Assembly (NCBI GenBank): GCA_001443525.1
Contig: LKPX01000033.1
Span: 1 to 36,907, forward strand
From: Desulfobacteraceae bacterium RAAP-1
GTDB taxonomy: Bacteria > Desulfobacterota > Desulfobacteria > Desulfobacterales > Desulfatirhabdiaceae
Reading direction: 5' to 3'
Length of the DNA: 36,907 nt
Shown: positions 23,527 to 32,896 of the stretch, piece by piece
How positions within the stretch are numbered: position 1 is the stretch's first letter
Layout of the letters: the number at the start of each line of letters is the position of its first letter
Made by a program: the position numbers and the translations under genes
The notes under the pieces: generated by a model
Databases searched by the model: none
The model's input: only the letters and a program-made list of their open reading frames with translations
What the model was told of the DNA's origin: nothing

Positions 23527-24921
23527 GTGGAAAAATCAATGAATCCTTTGAGATTTATTTCACGCCTTCTGTTGCTGGCGGTGTTTTGCGGGGTGCTGTT
23601 TCTTGGCTGGTTTCTGTGGGGTAAGCTGGAAGGCGAAAAACCGGTTATTTCCGGTGATATTCCCGCATATCTCAATACATCCCAGGAGGTTGCCATTCAT
23701 GTCTCCGACGCCAAAACCGGTATCCGCAGCATACGAATCGCCATCGAACAAAATGGCAAGGAAGCTGTTCTAAAAGATGATCATTATCCCCTGGCAGGGG
23801 AACCAGGGAGTACGGTGGTGCATACGGCGGATATAAGCGTCAAGCCGGATATCAAAAAGCTGGGTATCAGCGACGGTAAGGCCGTTTTTCATGTGGAGGC
23901 TCGCGATAATTCATGGCGCGAATGGTTTCATGGCAATAAGTCGGTCATTGACAAGGAAATCAAAATTGACACCAAGCCGCCTGAAATTGCGGTGTTAAGC
24001 AGGGTTCACAATCTGACACAGGGCGGCGCGGGACTGGTCATTTACCGGCTTTCCAAACCCTGCCCGGTAAACGGTGTCATGGTGGGAGACCAATTCTATC
24101 CGGGGCAAAATGGATATTTCAGCGATCCGGGAATCTATATGGCGTTTATTGCGCTGAATTATCGCCAGGGCCCCGGCACAGAAATGTATGTCAAAGCAAC
24201 CGATGATGCGGGTAATTCGGTGAGAGCCGGATTTCTTTACCACATCAAAGGAAAGGTTTTCAGATCGGACACCATTAATGTCCCTGACAGCTTTTTAAAT
24301 CGGAAAATGCCTGAATTTCAGGTAGAAGCCCCTCCGGGTAGCCAGAATCCCATGCTGGACAAATATCTTAAGGTCAACCGGGAAGTCCGGGACGCAAATT
24401 ACCGGCGGATTGTATCTGCGGTAACTTCCAGCGATAACAAACTTTACTGGGAGGGCTCATTTGTCAGGCTTCCCGATTCTGCTCCCCGCGCAGGATTTGC
24501 AGATCACCGCACTTACATGTATAAGGGCAAAGAAATTGACCAGGAGGATCATCTCGGCGTTGATCTGGCGTCCTTGCAGCACGCCCCGATTCCGGCGGCT
24601 AACAGCGGCAGGGTGGTGTTTACCGAGATGTTGGGAATTTACGGCAATACGGTTCTGGTGGATCATGGATTCGGGCTGTTCAGCATGTATTCCCATATGA
24701 ACAGCTTCAATGTAAAACCGGGGCAGATGGTTTCCAAGAATGATATTCTGGGATATACTGGAAGCACCGGGCTGGCCGCCGGGGATCACCTGCATTATTC
24801 CATGCTGATTCATCAGACATTTGTCAATCCGATTGAATGGTGGGATCCCAAATGGATCAAGAACAATATTACCGATAAAATCGACGAAGTCAAATCCACC
24901 ATTTCCACTCCTACTAAATAA
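23527..24921 (+). CDS. M23 family metallopeptidase, membrane-anchored (LytM domain)
   Basis: The product has 464 residues from GTG 23527; ATG 23539 (four codons later) is an equal alternative start. One N-terminal membrane anchor spans about 10-32. A long beta-rich, immunoglobulin-like stretch (about 40-250) follows in the periplasm. The C-terminal LytM domain holds the zinc ligands HLGVD (His342, Asp346) and the HLH pair (His421, His423) in GDHLHYSML, so it looks catalytically competent. Such proteins cut peptide cross-links in peptidoglycan. It starts a long plus-strand run and is followed 16 bases later by the DUF39 gene. Confidence 0.93.
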   Translation: MEKSMNPLRFISRLLLLAVFCGVLFLGWFLWGKLEGEKPVISGDIPAYLNTSQEVAIHVSDAKTGIRSIRIAIEQNGKEAVLKDDHYPLAGEPGSTVVHTADISVKPDIKKLGISDGKAVFHVEARDNSWREWFHGNKSVIDKEIKIDTKPPEIAVLSRVHNLTQGGAGLVIYRLSKPCPVNGVMVGDQFYPGQNGYFSDPGIYMAFIALNYRQGPGTEMYVKATDDAGNSVRAGFLYHIKGKVFRSDTINVPDSFLNRKMPEFQVEAPPGSQNPMLDKYLKVNREVRDANYRRIVSAVTSSDNKLYWEGSFVRLPDSAPRAGFADHRTYMYKGKEIDQEDHLGVDLASLQHAPIPAANSGRVVFTEMLGIYGNTVLVDHGFGLFSMYSHMNSFNVKPGQMVSKNDILGYTGSTGLAAGDHLHYSMLIHQTFVNPIEWWDPKWIKNNITDKIDEVKSTISTPTK

Positions 24922-24937
24922 GGGAGATTCTGGGGTT

Positions 24938-26104
24938 ATGAAAAAGTACAAAGTCGTCAAGACATATAAAGAGATTAACGATAAAATCAAATCCGGTGAA
25001 GTGGTGGTCGTGACGGCCGAGGAAATGACCAGTATCGTCAGAGAGCAGGGACCGGTCGAGGCAGCCCGTTATGTGGATGTGGTAACAACCGGAACTTTTT
25101 CTCCCATGTGTTCATCCGGCGCATTTATCAATTTCGGACATTCCACGCCGGGGATTAAAGCCTCAAAAGTATGGCTCAACAATGTGCCTGCATATGGCGG
25201 CATTGCTGCGGTGGACTGTTATATCGGCGCAACGGAACCCTGCGAGGATGATCCGCTCAACAAGGTATATCCCGGAGAGTTCAATTACGGCGGCGGACAT
25301 GTGATTCAGGATCTGGTGGCCGGAAAACGGCTCTATCTGAAGGCCACTGCCTATGGAACGGACTGCTATCCCAACCGTCATGTGGAAAAGGAGATTACGC
25401 TCCAGACTTTGCCCAACGCAGTATTGTGCAATCCCAGAAATGCGTATCAGAACTATAACTGCGCCGTCAATATGACCAAGAAAACCGTCTATACCTATAT
25501 GGGAACGTTAAAACCGCGGGCGGCCAATGCCAATTACAGTACATCCGGCATGTTGAGCCCACTGTTCAATGATCCCTATTACCAGACCATCGGGCTGGGA
25601 ACACGGATTTTTCTAGGCGGCGCCGAAGGGTATGTGACTTGGCATGGCACCCAGCACAAACCCTCAGCCAAACGCACGGAAAAAGGGGTTCCGGTGACCC
25701 CTGCCGGAACGCTGTGGGTCATGGGAGACTTGAAGAAGATGAGCCCCCGGTGGCTGGTGGGGGTCAGCATTCTGGGCTATGGGTGTTCACTGGCGGTGGG
25801 TATTGGCATTCCGATTCCGATATTGAATGAAGAAATGGCCGAATACACCGGGATATCGGATGAGGATATTTTTACGCAGATTCTGGATTACGGCCATGAT
25901 TACCCCAATGGAATCTCTCGAAGCCTGGGGCAGGTCAGCTATGCGGAACTCAAAAGCGGGGTGATCCAGCTAAACGGAGTGGATGTTCCCACCGTGCCGT
26001 TATCCAGCACGATTCGGGCCAGGGAGATCGCTGAAACCCTCAAGCAATGGATTGCCGGCAGTGAATTTCTTCTGGGAGAACCGCAGTTCACCCTGCCGGT
26101 ATGA
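24938..26104 (+). CDS. Homocysteine biosynthesis protein, DUF39 family
   Basis: The start at ATG 24938 follows AAGGGAG and gives 388 residues. The frame extends 39 codons upstream into the peptidase gene but without family character. Conserved DUF39 features include VVTTGTFSPMCSSGAFINFGH, AAVDCYIGATEPCEDDP, FNYGGGHVIQDLVAGK, LCNPRNAYQNYNCAVN and GGAEGYVTWHGTQH, with several conserved cysteines. In methanogens and sulfate reducers this family converts aspartate semialdehyde and a sulfide-derived sulfur to homocysteine, bypassing O-acyl-homoserine. Here it lacks the CBS domains found at the C-terminus of archaeal members. The asd gene at 34451-35473 could supply its substrate. Confidence 0.92.
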   Translation: MKKYKVVKTYKEINDKIKSGEVVVVTAEEMTSIVREQGPVEAARYVDVVTTGTFSPMCSSGAFINFGHSTPGIKASKVWLNNVPAYGGIAAVDCYIGATEPCEDDPLNKVYPGEFNYGGGHVIQDLVAGKRLYLKATAYGTDCYPNRHVEKEITLQTLPNAVLCNPRNAYQNYNCAVNMTKKTVYTYMGTLKPRAANANYSTSGMLSPLFNDPYYQTIGLGTRIFLGGAEGYVTWHGTQHKPSAKRTEKGVPVTPAGTLWVMGDLKKMSPRWLVGVSILGYGCSLAVGIGIPIPILNEEMAEYTGISDEDIFTQILDYGHDYPNGISRSLGQVSYAELKSGVIQLNGVDVPTVPLSSTIRAREIAETLKQWIAGSEFLLGEPQFTLPV

Positions 26105-26122
26105 TAGAGGAGCGGTACGATT

Positions 26123-26710
26123 ATGCCAGATGTTATCCGGGCATTTATCGCCATACCCTTGCCGGAATCCGTCCTCGAACAGGTGCAGCAGGTTCAGAAA
26201 AAGCTCAAATCCTGCAAGGTTCATATGGCCTGGGTGGAACCGCACAACGTTCACCTCACATTGAAATTTTTAGGGGACATTGCGCCGGGGGATATAGACC
26301 GGGTGACTAAAGCCATGTCCGGGGCAGCCATCGGGATAGCGCCGTTTAAACTTGCCGCCGGAGACATCGGGATATTTCCGGATCTGCGCCGGCCTCGGGT
26401 GTTGTGGCTTGGTCTGACCGGCGATATTCCCAACCTGGCCGCATTCCAGAAGCATCTTGAAGACCGTCTGTATGAGGTCAGTCAAGGAGACTGGAAACCT
26501 GAAGAAAGATATTTCAAAGCGCATCTGACGATTGGCAGGATCAAGACAAAAATAGACACTGAGCTGTTGATTCGCGCCATCCGGGAAGTGGGATCGATAA
26601 CGTCCGACACTTTCACGGCAGATACCGTTTACCTGATTCAGAGCAGGCTGACCCCTTCAGGCCCGATGTATTCGCGGCTAAGGCATATTCGTCTCTGTGA
26701 TATTGAATAA
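26123..26710 (+). CDS. thpR: RNA 2',3'-cyclic phosphodiesterase (2'-5' RNA ligase family)
   Basis: The 195-residue 2H phosphoesterase has the two catalytic HxT motifs, HLTLKFLG (His44, Thr46) and HLTIGRIK (His134, Thr136). It opens 2',3'-cyclic phosphates on RNA to 2'-phosphates; the ligase activity gave the family its older name, LigT. GAGGAG lies 10 bases before the start. It sits just upstream of recA, a common bacterial neighbourhood. The recA promoter appears to lie in the gap after its stop. Confidence 0.95.
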   Translation: MPDVIRAFIAIPLPESVLEQVQQVQKKLKSCKVHMAWVEPHNVHLTLKFLGDIAPGDIDRVTKAMSGAAIGIAPFKLAAGDIGIFPDLRRPRVLWLGLTGDIPNLAAFQKHLEDRLYEVSQGDWKPEERYFKAHLTIGRIKTKIDTELLIRAIREVGSITSDTFTADTVYLIQSRLTPSGPMYSRLRHIRLCDIE

Positions 26711-26729
26711 TTTCAAGCGATAATATAAT
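26703..26729 (+). promoter_or_regulatory. Candidate recA promoter
   Basis: A perfect -10 TATAAT (26724-26729) is preceded by TTGAAT 15 bp upstream, a short spacer. The transcript would start near 26736. An ATG overlapping the -10 (26728) opens the recA frame 14 codons early and would not be in this mRNA, which supports the later start. I see no LexA-type palindrome. Confidence 0.45.
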
Positions 26730-26769
26730 GAAAAATCAGAACAACACGCTATTGAGAGGAGCTGAACAC

Positions 26770-27798
26770 ATGACTGCAATGCCTGAGAAGGAAAAAGCTG
26801 TCGATGCGGCAATGGTCCAGATAGAACGCCAGTTCGGCAAAGGTTCCATCATGAAACTGGGAAGCCGGGTGGTTCAGGATATTGCGACCATTCCGACAGG
26901 GTCATTGGCCCTGGACAAGGCGTTGGGGGTTGGAGGACTTCCCAGAGGGAGAGTGGTCGAGATTTTCGGTCCTGAATCTTCCGGTAAAACCACCCTGGCC
27001 CTGCATGCAGTTGCCAGCGCTCAAAAGCAGGGAGGCATTGCAGCGTTTATCGATGCGGAACATGCACTGGATGCGACATATGCCCGTAAACTGGGAGTCA
27101 ATTGCGATGAGATGCTGATATCTCAGCCCGATACCGGAGAGCAGGCGCTGGAAATCGCCGACATGCTGGTGCGCAGCGGCGCCATAGACATTGTGGTCAT
27201 TGATTCTGTGGCGGCTCTGGTGCCCCGAGCGGAAATCGAGGGAGAAATGGGGGATGCCCATATGGGGCTCCAGGCCAGGTTGATGTCCCAGGCGCTGCGA
27301 AAGTTGACCGGCACTATCAGCAAAACCATGACTTGTGTCATTTTTATCAACCAGATTCGATCCAAAATCGGGGTGGTCTTTGGAAATCCGGAAACCACCA
27401 CTGGTGGAAACGCCCTGAAATTTTACGCTTCCGTGAGGCTGGACATCCGGCGCACCAGTCCCATCAAGGAAGCCCAGGAACAGATGGGATATCGCACCAA
27501 GGTCCGGGTGGTGAAAAACAAGCTGGCGCCGCCGTTCCGGGAAGCTGAATTTGATATCCTCTACGGAGAAGGCATTTCCGCGGCTGGTGATTTGCTGGAC
27601 GTCGGGGTTGAAGCTGGAATTATCGAAAAAAGCGGCTCCTGGTATGCCTATCAGGGAGAACGAATCGGGCAGGGCCGCCAGAACGTGAAAACGTATTTTC
27701 TGGACAACCCGGAAACCTATCAATCTATTCTGACCAAAGTCAGAGAAGGTATGGGACTGGTTGCCCCCAAAGAACCAGCCCTAAAAACTGAAGCGTGA
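26770..27798 (+). CDS. recA: Recombinase RecA
   Basis: RecA is the DNA-dependent ATPase for strand exchange and SOS co-protease activity. ATG 26770 has GAGGAG 8 bases upstream and gives 342 residues, a normal RecA length. It shows [14 protein letters not shown], Walker [10 protein letters not shown] (67-75), the catalytic-glutamate region IDAEHALD, Walker [23 protein letters not shown] (loop L1) and loop L2 [29 protein letters not shown]. No recX lies between recA and alaS. Confidence 0.99.
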   Translation: MTAMPEKEKAVDAAMVQIERQFGKGSIMKLGSRVVQDIATIPTGSLALDKALGVGGLPRGRVVEIFGPESSGKTTLALHAVASAQKQGGIAAFIDAEHALDATYARKLGVNCDEMLISQPDTGEQALEIADMLVRSGAIDIVVIDSVAALVPRAEIEGEMGDAHMGLQARLMSQALRKLTGTISKTMTCVIFINQIRSKIGVVFGNPETTTGGNALKFYASVRLDIRRTSPIKEAQEQMGYRTKVRVVKNKLAPPFREAEFDILYGEGISAAGDLLDVGVEAGIIEKSGSWYAYQGERIGQGRQNVKTYFLDNPETYQSILTKVREGMGLVAPKEPALKTEA

Positions 27799-27876
27799 CA
27801 GGTCAAGGTGTTGTCCCTTACCGCTTGCGCTTTCCCTTTGGCCTTTTCACCTATTTTTCAATCAGCGGAGTGATTC

Positions 27877-30516
27877 ATGACAGGCGACGAGATACGCAGA
27901 CAATTCCTGGAATATTTCAAAAAATATCATCATCAACAGGTGCGGAGTTCATCCCTGGTTCCCCAGGATGATCCCACGCTTCTGTTCACCAATGCCGGAA
28001 TGGTCCAGTTTAAGCGTACCTTCCTGGGGGAAGAAAAACGCGGGTATAACCGTGCGGTGACTTCCCAGAAATGTGTTCGGGCCGGCGGCAAACATAACGA
28101 TCTGGAAAATGTGGGTTACACGGCGCGGCATCACACTTTTTTCGAAATGCTGGGGAATTTCTCGTTCGGAGATTATTTCAAGGAAAAGGCCATCGAATTT
28201 GCCTGGGATCTGCTGACCAACGGGTACGGACTGCCTGCGGACAAGCTCTATGCTTCCGTGTTTCTGGACGATGATGAAGCCTACGGTTTGTGGCACAGGA
28301 TGATCGGTCTTCCGGAAGACAGAATTGTCCGGCTGGGCGAGAAGGATAATTTCTGGGCGATGGGTGATACGGGGCCTTGCGGGCCCTGCTCTGAAATCCT
28401 GATTGATCGTGGAGAGCAGTATGGGTGCGGCCGGCCTGAATGTCAGGTGGGGTGTGACTGCGACCGGTACCTGGAAATCTGGAATCTGGTTTTCATGCAG
28501 TTCAACCGGGATGAAACCGGAGAGATGACGCCGCTTCCCAGGCCCAGTATCGATACAGGCATGGGGCTTGAGCGGATTGTATCGGTGGTTCAAAATGTCG
28601 CCACCAACTACGATACGGATCTGATTCTGCCGGTTATGAAGGCGGCGGAAACGCTTTCCGGAAAGCGCATCGGAGAAGCGCATGACAGTGACGTAGCCAT
28701 GAAAGTCATTGCCGATCACAGCCGGGCAGCCGCTTTTTTAATCGGAGATGGTGTGCTGCCGTCCAACGAAGGCAGGGGCTATGTGCTGCGCCGGATTATG
28801 CGAAGGGCCATCCGGTACGGCCGCAATATCGGCCTGACCCGCCCTTTTCTGCACAAAACCGCCGAAACGGTCTGTGATATGATGAAATCGGCCTATCCGG
28901 AACTTTCCGAAGCTTCCGCTTTCATTACGAATGTAATCCAAAATGAGGAACGGCGGTTTTCCGAAACACTGGATAACGGCCTCAGACTGCTGAATGACAC
29001 GCTTCAGGAGATGAAGGTTCAAGATCGGACAGTCGTACCGGGAGATGTGGTATTCAAACTCTATGATACGTTTGGGTTTCCCGTGGATATTGTCCGGGAT
29101 GTCATTCGCGATGAGCGCATGACAGTGGATATGGCCGGATTTGAATCCGCCATGGAAACGCAGCGGGCCCAGTCCAGAACCGTAACGAAGTTTGCCAGCG
29201 CCGGCGATGCTTTTAAGCAGCTGGCTGCAAACGGCGTCAAACCGGAATTTGTTGGTTATCACCAGATATCCTGCACTGCAACAGTGCTGGTTCTGGCTAT
29301 CGACGGGCAGGAAATTCCAGATGCGGCAGCGGGTCAACAGATTGAGATCGTCACAGCTGTTACACCGTTTTACGGTGAATCCGGCGGGCAGGCAGGAGAT
29401 GTCGGTGCTATTACCGGTCATGATGTACATGCCGACCTTCAGATACAGATTACGGGAACTCTCAAAGATCCTGCGGGCATCATTATTCATCAGGGAAAGA
29501 TCATTTCCGGAATCATCCGAAAAGGCGATTCCGTTGTGTTGACCGTGGACAGGCAGCAACGGGAAGCCACGGCATGCAACCACACGGCCACCCATATGCT
29601 GCATGCGGCCTTGCGATCGGTGCTGGGAGATCATGTCAAACAGGCCGGTTCCCTGGTCAACCCGGAAAGGCTCCGATTCGATTTCACACATTTTTCTCAG
29701 GTGGAATCCGTAGCACTGGAGCAGATCGAGCAAATCGTCAATCAGCGGATTCGGGAAAACGTTTCGGTGGATATCGAGGAAATGGACGCGGATATCGCTT
29801 TTAAGTCCGGCGCCATGGCCCTGTTTGAGGAAAAATATGGCGACAGGGTACGAGTGATTACCCTCGGCAATTTCAGCAAGGAACTCTGTGGCGGCACTCA
29901 CACACAGCGTACCGGCAACATCGGTGTGTTTAAAATTGTCACGGAAGCCAGCGTAGCATCTGGCGTTCGACGTATCGAAGCCGTTACCGGAAAGTCTGCC
30001 ATGAATCATATTCAAAAGACATTCCGGATGATTCAAGACAGCGCTGCGCTGCTGAAAATCAGGCCGGACGATATACCGCTTCGGATCGACAAGCTGCTGA
30101 ACCATCAGAAAGCGCTTGAAAAAGAAGTGGAAAAACTGAAAGCGGACATCGCAAAAGGTTCCGCCGAAACGGCTATGGATGATATCCGGACTGTGAGAGA
30201 CACCGCAGTTCTGGTAAAAAAAATTGCCGCGGATTCGCCAGCAGCGCTTCGGGATATGGCGGATCAGTTCAAGGATAGAATCAAGTCTGGTATTGTGGTT
30301 CTGGGCAGTGTGTCTGCTGGAAAAGTTCTGCTGGTGACTCTGGTAACCAAGGATTTAACCAAACGCTTTCATGCGGGTGCAATTGTCAAAGAAATTTCAG
30401 GGCTTGTCGGTGGCAGCGGTGGCGGCAGGCCGGATATGGCTCAAGCGGGAGGAACCCTGCCGGACAAGCTGGATGAGGCGCTCCAAAAAGTGTTCGAGGT
30501 GATTGCCAGAGGATAG
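27877..30516 (+). CDS. alaS: Alanine--tRNA ligase
   Basis: This class II synthetase charges tRNA-Ala. The 879-residue length is normal. The order is: aminoacylation domain (motif 1 near RSSSLVPQDDPTLLFTNAGM, motif 2 TSQKCVRAGGKHNDLENVG, motif 3 DTGMGLERI), a central beta-barrel, the editing domain with zinc ligands HTATHMLH and CGGTHTQRTG, and the C-Ala oligomerisation domain ending GGRPDMAQAGG. A cysteine-rich CGRPECQVGCDCDRYLEIWN loop near residues 185-205 is as in other AlaRS. It starts 78 bases after recA and is followed 6 bases later by the carboxypeptidase gene. Confidence 0.99.
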   Translation: MTGDEIRRQFLEYFKKYHHQQVRSSSLVPQDDPTLLFTNAGMVQFKRTFLGEEKRGYNRAVTSQKCVRAGGKHNDLENVGYTARHHTFFEMLGNFSFGDYFKEKAIEFAWDLLTNGYGLPADKLYASVFLDDDEAYGLWHRMIGLPEDRIVRLGEKDNFWAMGDTGPCGPCSEILIDRGEQYGCGRPECQVGCDCDRYLEIWNLVFMQFNRDETGEMTPLPRPSIDTGMGLERIVSVVQNVATNYDTDLILPVMKAAETLSGKRIGEAHDSDVAMKVIADHSRAAAFLIGDGVLPSNEGRGYVLRRIMRRAIRYGRNIGLTRPFLHKTAETVCDMMKSAYPELSEASAFITNVIQNEERRFSETLDNGLRLLNDTLQEMKVQDRTVVPGDVVFKLYDTFGFPVDIVRDVIRDERMTVDMAGFESAMETQRAQSRTVTKFASAGDAFKQLAANGVKPEFVGYHQISCTATVLVLAIDGQEIPDAAAGQQIEIVTAVTPFYGESGGQAGDVGAITGHDVHADLQIQITGTLKDPAGIIIHQGKIISGIIRKGDSVVLTVDRQQREATACNHTATHMLHAALRSVLGDHVKQAGSLVNPERLRFDFTHFSQVESVALEQIEQIVNQRIRENVSVDIEEMDADIAFKSGAMALFEEKYGDRVRVITLGNFSKELCGGTHTQRTGNIGVFKIVTEASVASGVRRIEAVTGKSAMNHIQKTFRMIQDSAALLKIRPDDIPLRIDKLLNHQKALEKEVEKLKADIAKGSAETAMDDIRTVRDTAVLVKKIAADSPAALRDMADQFKDRIKSGIVVLGSVSAGKVLLVTLVTKDLTKRFHAGAIVKEISGLVGGSGGGRPDMAQAGGTLPDKLDEALQKVFEVIARG

Positions 30517-30522
30517 TACTCT

Positions 30523-31758
30523 ATGACAGTGTCTTTAAAAACCATCTGGAGCAAGGTTCTTTTGGCCTGTTTCATTATTATGCCATCTCTGTTATGGGGA
30601 ATGACGTTTACGAAACCTCCAGGTGGCACACATGAACTCATTTCCGACCTGATGTCCCGAATCCAGAAACAGGATTCGCTCCTCTTAACCGATCCCCAAG
30701 GCAGAATTATTGCCTCCAAACATGCGAATCAGCTGATGACCCCGGCTTCAACCCTGAAAATTCTGACATCGCTGGTAGCGCTTCATTATCTGGGACCAAC
30801 CTACCACTTTGTCACCGAATGTTATCAGGATGCTCAGCACAACCTCAAAATCCGGGGGATGGGAGATCCCTTGTTCACATCCGATATCATGCCGGAATTT
30901 GCCAAACAAGTTTACAGCCATATCCATCAATACAATGATCTGGTATTGGACGATTCGGCATTTGAACAACCATTGACAATTCCAGGCGTCACCCGGACCT
31001 CGGAACCCTATGACGCCCCCAACGGCGCGTTGTGCGCCAATTTTAACACTGTCAGTTTTCAGAAAGACAATACTGGGCATTTTATCAGCGCTGAGTCACA
31101 GACACCGCTTTTACCAGTTGTTCTAAACCGCATTCACGCGTTGAATGTGGACTCCGGCAGAATCGTGTTTTCTCATTCCGAAAACGGCGGCACCTTATAT
31201 ACCGGCCATTTATTGAACTGGTTTTTCCTGCGGCAGGGGCTTACCTCTTCCGGACAAATCCGGGTTGGTGCTGTCCGTAATGAAGATCGCCTTCTATTTT
31301 GCTTTGTTTCGCCCTACACCCTGACTGAAGTGATTTCACGACTCCTGGAATTCTCTAACAATTATATCGCCAATCAACTGTTCATTACATCTGGTATTGC
31401 GGCATATGGACTGCCGGGAACTATCGACAAGGGGATCAGAGCCGCACAGGCATACATCCATAAAGAATTGGAAGCAAGGGATATTCAGGTGACGGAAGGC
31501 TCAGGCATTTCGAGAGACAACCGAATCTCCGCAGCCGATATGGACCAACTTCTGGTAAAATTCTATCCGTATCACGAATTGATGCGCAGGCAGGGAAGCG
31601 AGTATTTTAAGACAGGAACGCTGGATGGTGTCCGAACGAGGATCGGCTATATTCAAAGCAGCAGGGGGGGCGTTTACCGCTTTGTTGTCATGATCAACAC
31701 ACCAGGCGCTACAGCAGATTCAGCTATGGAAATTATCAGAAAGATTGCATCATCATAA
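30523..31758 (+). CDS. dacB: D-alanyl-D-alanine carboxypeptidase, PBP4 type (peptidase S13)
   Basis: This periplasmic penicillin-binding protein trims or cuts peptidoglycan peptides. Residues 8-26 form a signal sequence or anchor. The active-site motifs are PASTLK (Ser76, Lys79), SGISRDN in the SxN region, and KTG at 363-365 (YFKTGTLDG). At 411 residues it is shorter than E. coli PBP4 (about 477), mainly in the insert between the first two motifs, as in many S13 members. Its ribosome binding site AGAGGA lies in the last codons of alaS, so the two are probably co-transcribed. Confidence 0.92.
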   Translation: MTVSLKTIWSKVLLACFIIMPSLLWGMTFTKPPGGTHELISDLMSRIQKQDSLLLTDPQGRIIASKHANQLMTPASTLKILTSLVALHYLGPTYHFVTECYQDAQHNLKIRGMGDPLFTSDIMPEFAKQVYSHIHQYNDLVLDDSAFEQPLTIPGVTRTSEPYDAPNGALCANFNTVSFQKDNTGHFISAESQTPLLPVVLNRIHALNVDSGRIVFSHSENGGTLYTGHLLNWFFLRQGLTSSGQIRVGAVRNEDRLLFCFVSPYTLTEVISRLLEFSNNYIANQLFITSGIAAYGLPGTIDKGIRAAQAYIHKELEARDIQVTEGSGISRDNRISAADMDQLLVKFYPYHELMRRQGSEYFKTGTLDGVRTRIGYIQSSRGGVYRFVVMINTPGATADSAMEIIRKIASS

Positions 31759-31777
31759 ATAATACCGGCATTAAAAA

Positions 31778-31937
31778 TGATGCCTTCGTAAAAAGTCGAA
31801 TTTCGGACGACTTCGTAAAATGTTCACAGGCAAGGCGTGGAAACCGGTCACAGATGTGAAGCATAATCGCACACAGCAAAAGACGGTGAAGGATGATGGA
31901 ACCCCGCCAAACACTGCATGCGATCTCTTTTACATAG
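31778..31937 (+). repeat. Dispersed repeat, copy D overlapping the folE2 stop
   Basis: The left end is well kept: two tandem motifs gatgccttcgtaaaaagtcg and gacgacttcgtaaaatg, the first of which can also fold with cgactt. The core is strongly diverged. The right end gcatgcgatctcttttaca-tagc still aligns with gcatgcggactttttacgaagc. The folE2 stop codon and last codons are inside this right end. Confidence 0.7.
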
Positions 31938-32733
31938 CTGCAATACCTGGTTCCATATGAATAGGGCCGCTGGTAATATGGGCATAGGCGCTGTGATTGT
32001 GAATAGACTCAAAGTTTTCAGCGCTCACTGAAAACCATATAATATTGGTGTCGGCATAAAGTGCTTTAGCGATATCCCGAACAATATCTTCCACAAACTT
32101 GGGATTGGTAAATCCCTTTTCTGTCACATGCTTTTCATCCACCCGTTTGAGAATGGAATACACTTCGCAGGATGAACATGACTCCACCAGCTTGATCATG
32201 TCTTCCATCCAGATAAATTTTTTAAATCGAGTGCTTAATCGCACTTCCCCGCGCTGATTATGTGCACCGACATCACTGATTTCTTTAGAACACGGACACA
32301 CGGATGAAATAGGCACGATGACTTCTGAGACCAGATCCAGCTTTCCCGACGGATCGCTCGATCCCAGTATCCGACAGGTGTAGTCCATCAGACCAGGAGC
32401 ACCGCTTACCGGTGCTTTTTTTTCTATAAAATAGGGAAAAGTGGTTTCAATATGCGCGGATGCCGCATTGAGATGTTTTTTCATCCGCTCCAGCACTACA
32501 GAAATACGCTTCAATGAGATTTCCGGCTGAAACAAAGGGAGCAACTCGACAAAACGGCTCATATGAGTGCCCTTATATTTATGCGGCAGATCCACATACA
32601 TGTTGATGGTCGCCACGGTGTGCTGTCGTACGTTCTGACGGTCAAGAACCGTAATGGGATATCTGAGATTTTTTATCCCGACTTTATCAATAGGAATATT
32701 CCGGTCATCCCGCTGATTTTGAACATCTTTCAT
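31930..32733 (-). CDS. folE2: GTP cyclohydrolase FolE2 (type IB)
   Basis: The enzyme makes 7,8-dihydroneopterin triphosphate from GTP, the first step of folate and queuosine precursor synthesis. It is the zinc-independent alternative to FolE. The 267-residue protein opens with the family-typical MKDVQNQRDDRNIPIDKVGIKNLRYP. It has the metal site SSVCPCSKEIS (Cys146, Cys148) and GAHNQRG (His158), and ends NHSAYAHI plus a 14-residue tail. The final codons and stop lie in the right end of a repeat copy, so the tail may be repeat-derived. I see no good ribosome binding site before the ATG. Confidence 0.95.
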   Translation of the reverse strand: MKDVQNQRDDRNIPIDKVGIKNLRYPITVLDRQNVRQHTVATINMYVDLPHKYKGTHMSRFVELLPLFQPEISLKRISVVLERMKKHLNAASAHIETTFPYFIEKKAPVSGAPGLMDYTCRILGSSDPSGKLDLVSEVIVPISSVCPCSKEISDVGAHNQRGEVRLSTRFKKFIWMEDMIKLVESCSSCEVYSILKRVDEKHVTEKGFTNPKFVEDIVRDIAKALYADTNIIWFSVSAENFESIHNHSAYAHITSGPIHMEPGIAAM

Positions 32734-32828
32734 GGCAACACAGCGCCGTGTGGATATGGATGAAGAAATCTCGATTCACTGCACCCAATATAAGAATTCA
32801 TCTCTGTTATCTGATTCCTCTTCTCATT

Positions 32829-32896
32829 CAATGGCTTCACAGAAAGTCCCATCTCTGCATTGAGCTGCATGAGGACATTTTACGAAACCGTCATCA
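32829..32896 (-). repeat. Dispersed repeat, compact copy E abutting the ttcA stop
   Basis: On the minus strand it starts TGATGACGGTTTCGTAAAA, the first three bases being the ttcA-like stop codon. A core of only about 24 bp follows, then gactttctgtgaagccat, the inverse of the left end. This is essentially two terminal inverted repeats around a minimal core. Confidence 0.7.

Noticed and set aside
26902-27723. 273-residue open frame antisense to recA
   Set aside because: Antisense shadow from recA codon bias; no domain features.
28738-30105. 455-residue open frame antisense to alaS
   Set aside because: Long but an antisense shadow of a highly conserved gene; it has no recognisable domain or ribosome binding site.
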